The position numbers and the translations under genes were made by a program. Source: Sarcophilus harrisii (taxonomy: Eukaryota; Chordata; Mammalia; Dasyuromorphia; Dasyuridae). From it: a stretch of DNA of 64,000 bases. Positions 59,432 to 64,000 of the stretch are shown here, one piece after another. Numbering within the stretch: the first letter of the stretch is position 1; each line of letters begins with the position of its first letter. Under the pieces are notes generated by a model. That model saw nothing but the letters and a program-made list of their open reading frames with translations, made no database searches and was not told the origin of the DNA. Where the stretch lies: NCBI RefSeq assembly GCF_902635505.1, contig NC_045432.1:3391762-3455761 (forward strand), written 5' to 3'.

Positions 59432-61208
59432 GTATGTTGTATCATAAACCTTTACATATTTGAAAGTTAACAGTCCTGGTTATGGGTAGAAAACTTGGTC
59501 TTATTTGTATAAAACTAATTTTTACCATAAAGTTTTAATCATAGAAGGACTAGATTCCTTAGCCCAAAGGGACTTTAAATTCATCTAAATCCTTGAAAGT
59601 ACAGATTAGGAAACAGGTATGAAAAATAACGGTTTAAAATCATGTCATTATATGACATTCATGTCTTTTTGGTATATAGGCCTTTAACTTAAACTACCTG
59701 GCAAATTAGTCATTTTTGAAATGGCTTTGGAATAGGGAGGTTTTTTAAAGATGATTTTTACATTTTTTTGTTTGTATTTTTGTATTTAAGTTAAAAGCTG
59801 CTGGCTTTTATCTTGGGGAACTTTTGACTTTTTTTTGCCACTTCTTGGATTGTCTCCTGACTTTGAGGTCTGCTTCTAATATTCATCTTCATTTTCTACC
59901 CACTGTTTCCCTAACCTTTAACCTTGGGTATGTCAGCCATATTGTAACTTGAACTTTCCTCAGCAGGGGGAGGGCGCCTCACTTCCTCTCTTCTTTTTTC
60001 CCTCAAGGCTTTTGGCCTTCTACTTCATTCAGGTTTTTGCCTTTTTTTTCCTGCGGTTGTAGACCTAGACACCTAAATGCTCTTGCCAAAGTTCCAAAGG
60101 GCCTTGAGCTTGAATCTAATAGTTGTCCTTTAACCTCCACCTCAATTCCTAAATCCTTTTTTAGCTCTATGCTGCAATTGATAACTCCTCTTTCTTGGAC
60201 TCATTTTCCTACCCTCTCTCTTTCTTCAGTCTCTTTCATTTTTTTTCTTATTATTTATATTGCACATCTACTTCTCGGCTTTGGGCCTTTCATTTCTCTT
60301 GGTAGTATTCTGCCTAAAGGGGTTTTAATTTTATATATCGAATTGGCATCCTGAAGTTTGTATCAAAATCCCACTATACCTCTTGAATTTCAGGCCAAAC
60401 AGCAGCTGTCTGGCATTATCCTATTTTTCACAAATTAGGAAATGAGGCAGACAAGGAGTTAAGGAACAAGGTCAAATTCTCCAAACCTCCCACAACTGTG
60501 GAATCATCCTTATCTGAAGGGTTGCAAGGAATCCCTTTTCTTTGGCCCAGGTTTTTGCGGACTGGGAATGAGATAAATTGGAAGCAGAGGAAAGAAGAGG
60601 TGGTCAGAGAATAGTTGTCTCTCAGTCTCCTTGTATCATCCTCTCACAGGAGGAATCCATTCTCCGGTCTGGGTTGGATCTCCCGCAGTCACTTTCACTT
60701 GGCTCCCGCATTACAACAGACAGAAGCTAAATGACTGTCGGTTTACAAATCCCTCTCCTTTGTGTGCTGTCACTGATGAGAATGAGGTTTCTTGGACGTT
60801 TTCTGTGTTTGTTACCAGTGCTTTGAGAATTAGGCCAGAGGGCAGGGAATATTCCTGAACCGTTGGTCTTGGAGAATAAATCTTAAGGTTCTAAAAGATC
60901 ATGGGAAATTCTAACTCTTTGGAATATTTTCCCCTAAAATCCTAGTTTGGAAGAAGAACAAAAACAGAATATTACCGCTCCACCTTCCTCCTGTGGCATT
61001 TTTCTCAAGAATTTCATTTTGAGTATCACAGTTCTGGTTGTGGAAACTTCCAGATTGTAAGAGGGTGTGATGAAGTCTCTTAGCATCTTGGAACAAACTT
61101 GTCATTTTATTTTATCCGGTGGTTTTTAAAACTTTGTTTTGATTCTGATATTTCTGGTGGATTCAGTGTTTTCACATAATTAGCATCATGATTGTGATTA
61201 AATTGTAG

Positions 61209-61322
61209 GTAATGTGGTTGTACCACCAGAACCAAAGAAGAAGGAAAACAAAGATGATTTTCAAGAGCCTGAATTTGGGCACAAAAGCAAAATGAAGACT
61301 AAAACTTCCAAAAGACATGTTG
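61209..61322 (+). CDS. ATRX-like copy C, exon 5 (ATRX exon 6 equivalent)
   Basis: 114 bases, open: GNVVVPPEPKKKENKDDFQE then PEFGHKSKMKTKTSKRHV; acceptor ttgtag, donor gtaagt. Five differences from B by eye, all amino-acid changing. The following intron is almost identical to B for about 200 bp. Confidence 0.7.
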
Positions 61323-64000
61323 GTAAGTAGTTTAGTTTAAAATTAATTTCAAAGTATATTTTCTAAAATAATATAAAGAATGTTGAAAATCATTGAAAGA
61401 TATGCACTAATATGAAGAGACTACAATATTGTCATTGGAAAGAACACTGAAAAAGAAATTGAACCCTTTCTATAACCATAAAGAATGGAGGAAAAGTATA
61501 TTCTTCCTGTGATGGAGATAAAAATGGAGCAACAGTTCCTGAGCCTGTGATGGAGGTGTTATGTTCTCTCTAGGTGAGAAGTATTTTTCTGCAAGCAAAC
61601 CAGGAGTGTTCAGGTTAACATTGTTCCCTGGGGTGGCAGGTGGGGGTTTGGTGGCCAGGGTGCAGATGGTGACGTTCCAGTATGGGACCTTTGCTTTGGG
61701 TCACAGATGTCCATGATTTTGAGGGAAAAAAAGTACGAGAACATGGAGAATAATTATACCTAGGGAAATGGCCAATGAGAAAAATAGGAGAAATAATGTT
61801 AGAGAGATGGGAAACATCTGGAAAGGTACTTAGAGAATTAGGAATAGGAGAATGATGGCAAAATAATATGACAGGCAGAAAAGAAGAAATAGGAAGAGGG
61901 AGCAATCAAGTGCCAAATTTTTTGGAATATCAAGGAAAGATAAAAACTACCTAAGTGAGGTAACTACCGATAAAATAAACTATCAATCAATAAACATTTA
62001 TTAAGCACCTGTTATTTACTAGGTGTTGTGCTGAGCAATAAGAATGCAAGGAAAGGTAAAGAGAATCCTTTTCTCTCAAAAACAAAACAAAAACAAAAAC
62101 ACCAAACATCATAGTCTAAAGGGGGAGTAACTTGCAATCTACCTTTATTTGAATAGTTTAATACTTCAATATTCTTTGCCCTTTGCTCCCCAAATTCTTC
62201 CTTAAAATTTTCCAAGTCAAATAAGTACCAGTTTTATTCTATAAGATTTAAAATGTTCCTAAAACCCTTGTTTGTGGCCTACTTCTGATTGGCTTTGATT
62301 GAAGCAAATTGGCACTAGCAGATGGCCTGTAGCCCACTCTAGTGTTGTGTCAGGAAATAATCAGCCTGACCTTTCTATCCAAATGTTTCATCCAGCCCTG
62401 TAATCAAATTGCTTTGCTATCTTTCTCAAAAGTTGCAGCTCTTTATTCCTAGCAAATATAGTCAATTTTGGTCACCATGAATCATTTCAGGATGGTTTGT
62501 GCTTGGAAAAAGGTTAATTTTTTTTTTTTAATTGGGAGCTTGCTTCATGCTGAACTAACAAATCTTGCCATAATGATGATGAAGTGTTTTTTTGGTTTTA
62601 TTTTAACCTGTTATAATGTAGGTTACATTTTTAAAAAAATCTCTTTCTGTTTGCTTTGGCTCCTGCTGTTTGGAATTCACCTTTAGTTCCTTGTTGATCC
62701 CTTTTGTTAATTCCTTTCCTTTTTCCCCCTTCTAAATTTGCTGATCAGTTGTGTCTGAAGCTCTGGGACCCTGCTATCTGTGAGGTTTTCTTTTTGTTTC
62801 TCTTCCATTTGAAAACATATTAAAAATCACAATTAACATTCCAGTTTTTTCTTATAATACATTCTGCTTTTACTCTTTATCTGTGCATATCTCATTTTTA
62901 TATGATAGGTATTATGTATATACACACACACACACACACACATTTCCTTTTGCTTGAAAGCAAGAAGTGTTGTAACTGTTATAAACAACAGTTTAGTCTG
63001 TTCTCCCTTTTTGTCTTATGAGTAAATTGATGCTTGTACATTTTCCTCCTTTCAATTTCCCCCACTCTCCTCCTCACCCCTTGCACTCCTCCTCTTCCTC
63101 CCTTCTAAGACTTCTTTCCTTGCTGGTAACAACAGTGAGGTTCTTGCACTGTCTGACTCCCCCCAGCTTATCAGTTCTTCTTTTGTTTCTCCTTTGTATG
63201 AAATATTTGCTCTTTTTTATCTGTCCCTACACAGTTTTATTTTTTTAGACTTGATCTCTTGTACTTAGTTCAGCCCAAACTTTTCTTTTATTATTATCAT
63301 TATTATTATTATAGCCTTTTATTTACAAAATATATGCATGGGTAATTTCTCAGGGTAATTTTATTGACCCTTGCAAAACCTTCTGTTCCAATTTCTCCCC
63401 TCCTTCCCCCTACCCTCTCCCGTAGATGACATGTAGTCCAATACATGTTAAATATGTTAAAGTATATGAAAATCTTCTTTAAAAAAAGTTTTTGTTTAAA
63501 ACTTTAAATATTTAAAAGAAGATAAAAAAGAAAAAAAACTGCCATGTGCATAAAATAATGTCAGAGGGGGTTCAAAATTCCATTTTAAGAAAACCTATGT
63601 AATAATGAAGGACATTATACTCATAACTGTCTTCTTCCTACTAGGTTTTCTTTTGTTCTCTGTTGTGTACTTTTTACTTTATCCTTTTCCCCCTTGCCTC
63701 CCTTGCACATTCAGTCAAGCAGGCTGCAGTAAGTATGTATATATTTATGTGTGTGTGTGTATATATAATGTATATACACATACATATGTACATATATACA
63801 TCTAAGACATTTAACATGGCTGGCATGTAATGTAGATTTCTGTACTTTTGAATTTCAAAGTTTGCTCTAATTCTATTATTATTTTTAATGTGCATCTCTT
63901 ATTTTTTATCTTCCCTGACTCCCCTGCTTTATTACTACCTGCCCCCTGACCTTGCTAGTTCTTAACCTGCCTAAGAATCCCTCCCTTATTCTCCCCCTCC
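61323..64000. other. Intron 5 of copy C to the window edge
   Basis: Parallels 36,576-39,270: the near-identical block (to about 61,540), the interspersed repeat at 61,985-62,140, an (AC)n run at about 62,925-62,942 private to C, the L1 3' end (63,290-63,470, minus) and TA/TG-rich sequence at 63,735-63,800. No exon seen. Confidence 0.6.
63290..63470 (-). mobile_element. LINE-1 3' end in copy C
   Basis: 'gcatgggtaatttctcaggg', 'cccttgcaaaaccttctgtt' and 'tccaatacatgttaaatatg' match the L1 tail at 38,450-38,590. The insertion is shared with B, so it predates the duplication. Confidence 0.7.

Larger units (their letters stand above)
51700..64000. repeat. Segmental duplication copy C
   Basis: Aligns with copy B in order to the end of the window (about 39,270 in B). 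It starts abruptly at 'ccttggaggcctttctcctt' (51,718; B 27,364). Intron sizes agree once private insertions are removed: exon 2-3 about 2.5 kb in both, exon 3-4 about 300 bp in both. Confidence 0.8.
55990..64000 (+). pseudogene. ATRX-like gene, copy C (partial, runs off the edge)
   Basis: Exon equivalents: 55,990-56,023 (exon 1, rearranged), 56,446-about 56,503 (exon 2, broken), 58,982-59,025 (exon 3, intact), 59,325-59,431 (exon 4, intact), 61,209-61,322 (exon 5, intact). Exon 2 keeps ATG (56,478) but reads MENPRW then a stop, and the gtaagt donor seen in B is gone. Exons 3-5 remain open with good splice sites and are slightly closer to ATRX than B: MDSDDGKTVHES for the 'ESDDEK' region and PEFGHKSKMKTK against human PEFRSRSKMKTE. 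The ADD exons would lie to the right of the window. Unless another promoter and start are used, this copy is dead at its 5' end. Confidence 0.6.

Noticed and set aside
1-64000. CRISPR arrays, operons, tRNA or rRNA genes
   Set aside because: The tandem repeats seen are microsatellites or a minisatellite; tRNA-like boxes belong to SINEs; nothing resembles rRNA or a bacterial gene cluster.

Overview
This window reads as vertebrate nuclear DNA, most likely from a marsupial. There are no bacterial-style gene blocks. The sequence is AT-rich and packed with old and younger LINE-1 pieces, tRNA-derived SINEs, MIR/L2-like relics, LTR fragments and microsatellites. The LINE-1 3' ends and SINE consensus are types I associate with metatherians, judged from memory. 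Almost all of the 60-180 codon open frames are chance frames or repeat remnants.

The one host gene I recognise is an ATRX relative, present as two tandem copies about 24.5-24.8 kb apart. Copy B (about 30.6-48.2 kb) has a CpG-rich promoter, a first exon, a lineage-specific second exon with an ATG, and three intact exons. These match the ATRX segments around 'ESDDEK...', '...NENSEND...' and 'PEP...DKDDF...KMKT'. It then has a ruined exon for the GATA-like half of the ADD zinc-finger domain, a damaged next exon, and a large, still open exon carrying the PHD-like half of the ADD domain. That last exon stops after about 212 codons next to an LTR that supplies AATAAA. Copy C (about 55.9 kb to beyond the right edge) repeats the promoter, exons 1-2 (both degraded) and exons 3-5 (intact). 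In marsupials ATRX is X-linked and has a diverged Y partner, ATRY, so a sex-chromosome, perhaps Y, origin is attractive but unproven.

Layout: 1-13 kb is repeats, with one unexplained GC-rich stretch holding a muscle-style promoter signature (4.9-5.45 kb). 13.1-13.9 kb is a coding-looking minisatellite split by a 170-bp inverted-repeat element. 14-15.1 kb is a LINE-1 fragment. 15.2-17.64 kb is copy A of a segment that also lies upstream of both ATRX-like copies. 19-20.8 kb is a retroviral fossil. 21.5-26.5 kb is LINE-1 in both orientations. 27.2-39.3 kb is duplicon B, and 39.3-48.2 kb is the rest of gene copy B with repeats. 48.2-51.7 kb holds an LTR, an inverted fossil of the same retroviral family, and an old repeat. 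51.7-64 kb is duplicon C.

The nested insertions order the events: segment A split first, then an LTR entered the B/C ancestor, then B and C duplicated, and then a LINE-1 entered B and another LTR entered C. Exons 3-5 of B and C differ mostly at amino-acid-changing positions, so they are either drifting or being pushed to change. All comparisons with ATRX and repeat families are by eye and from memory; no search was run.
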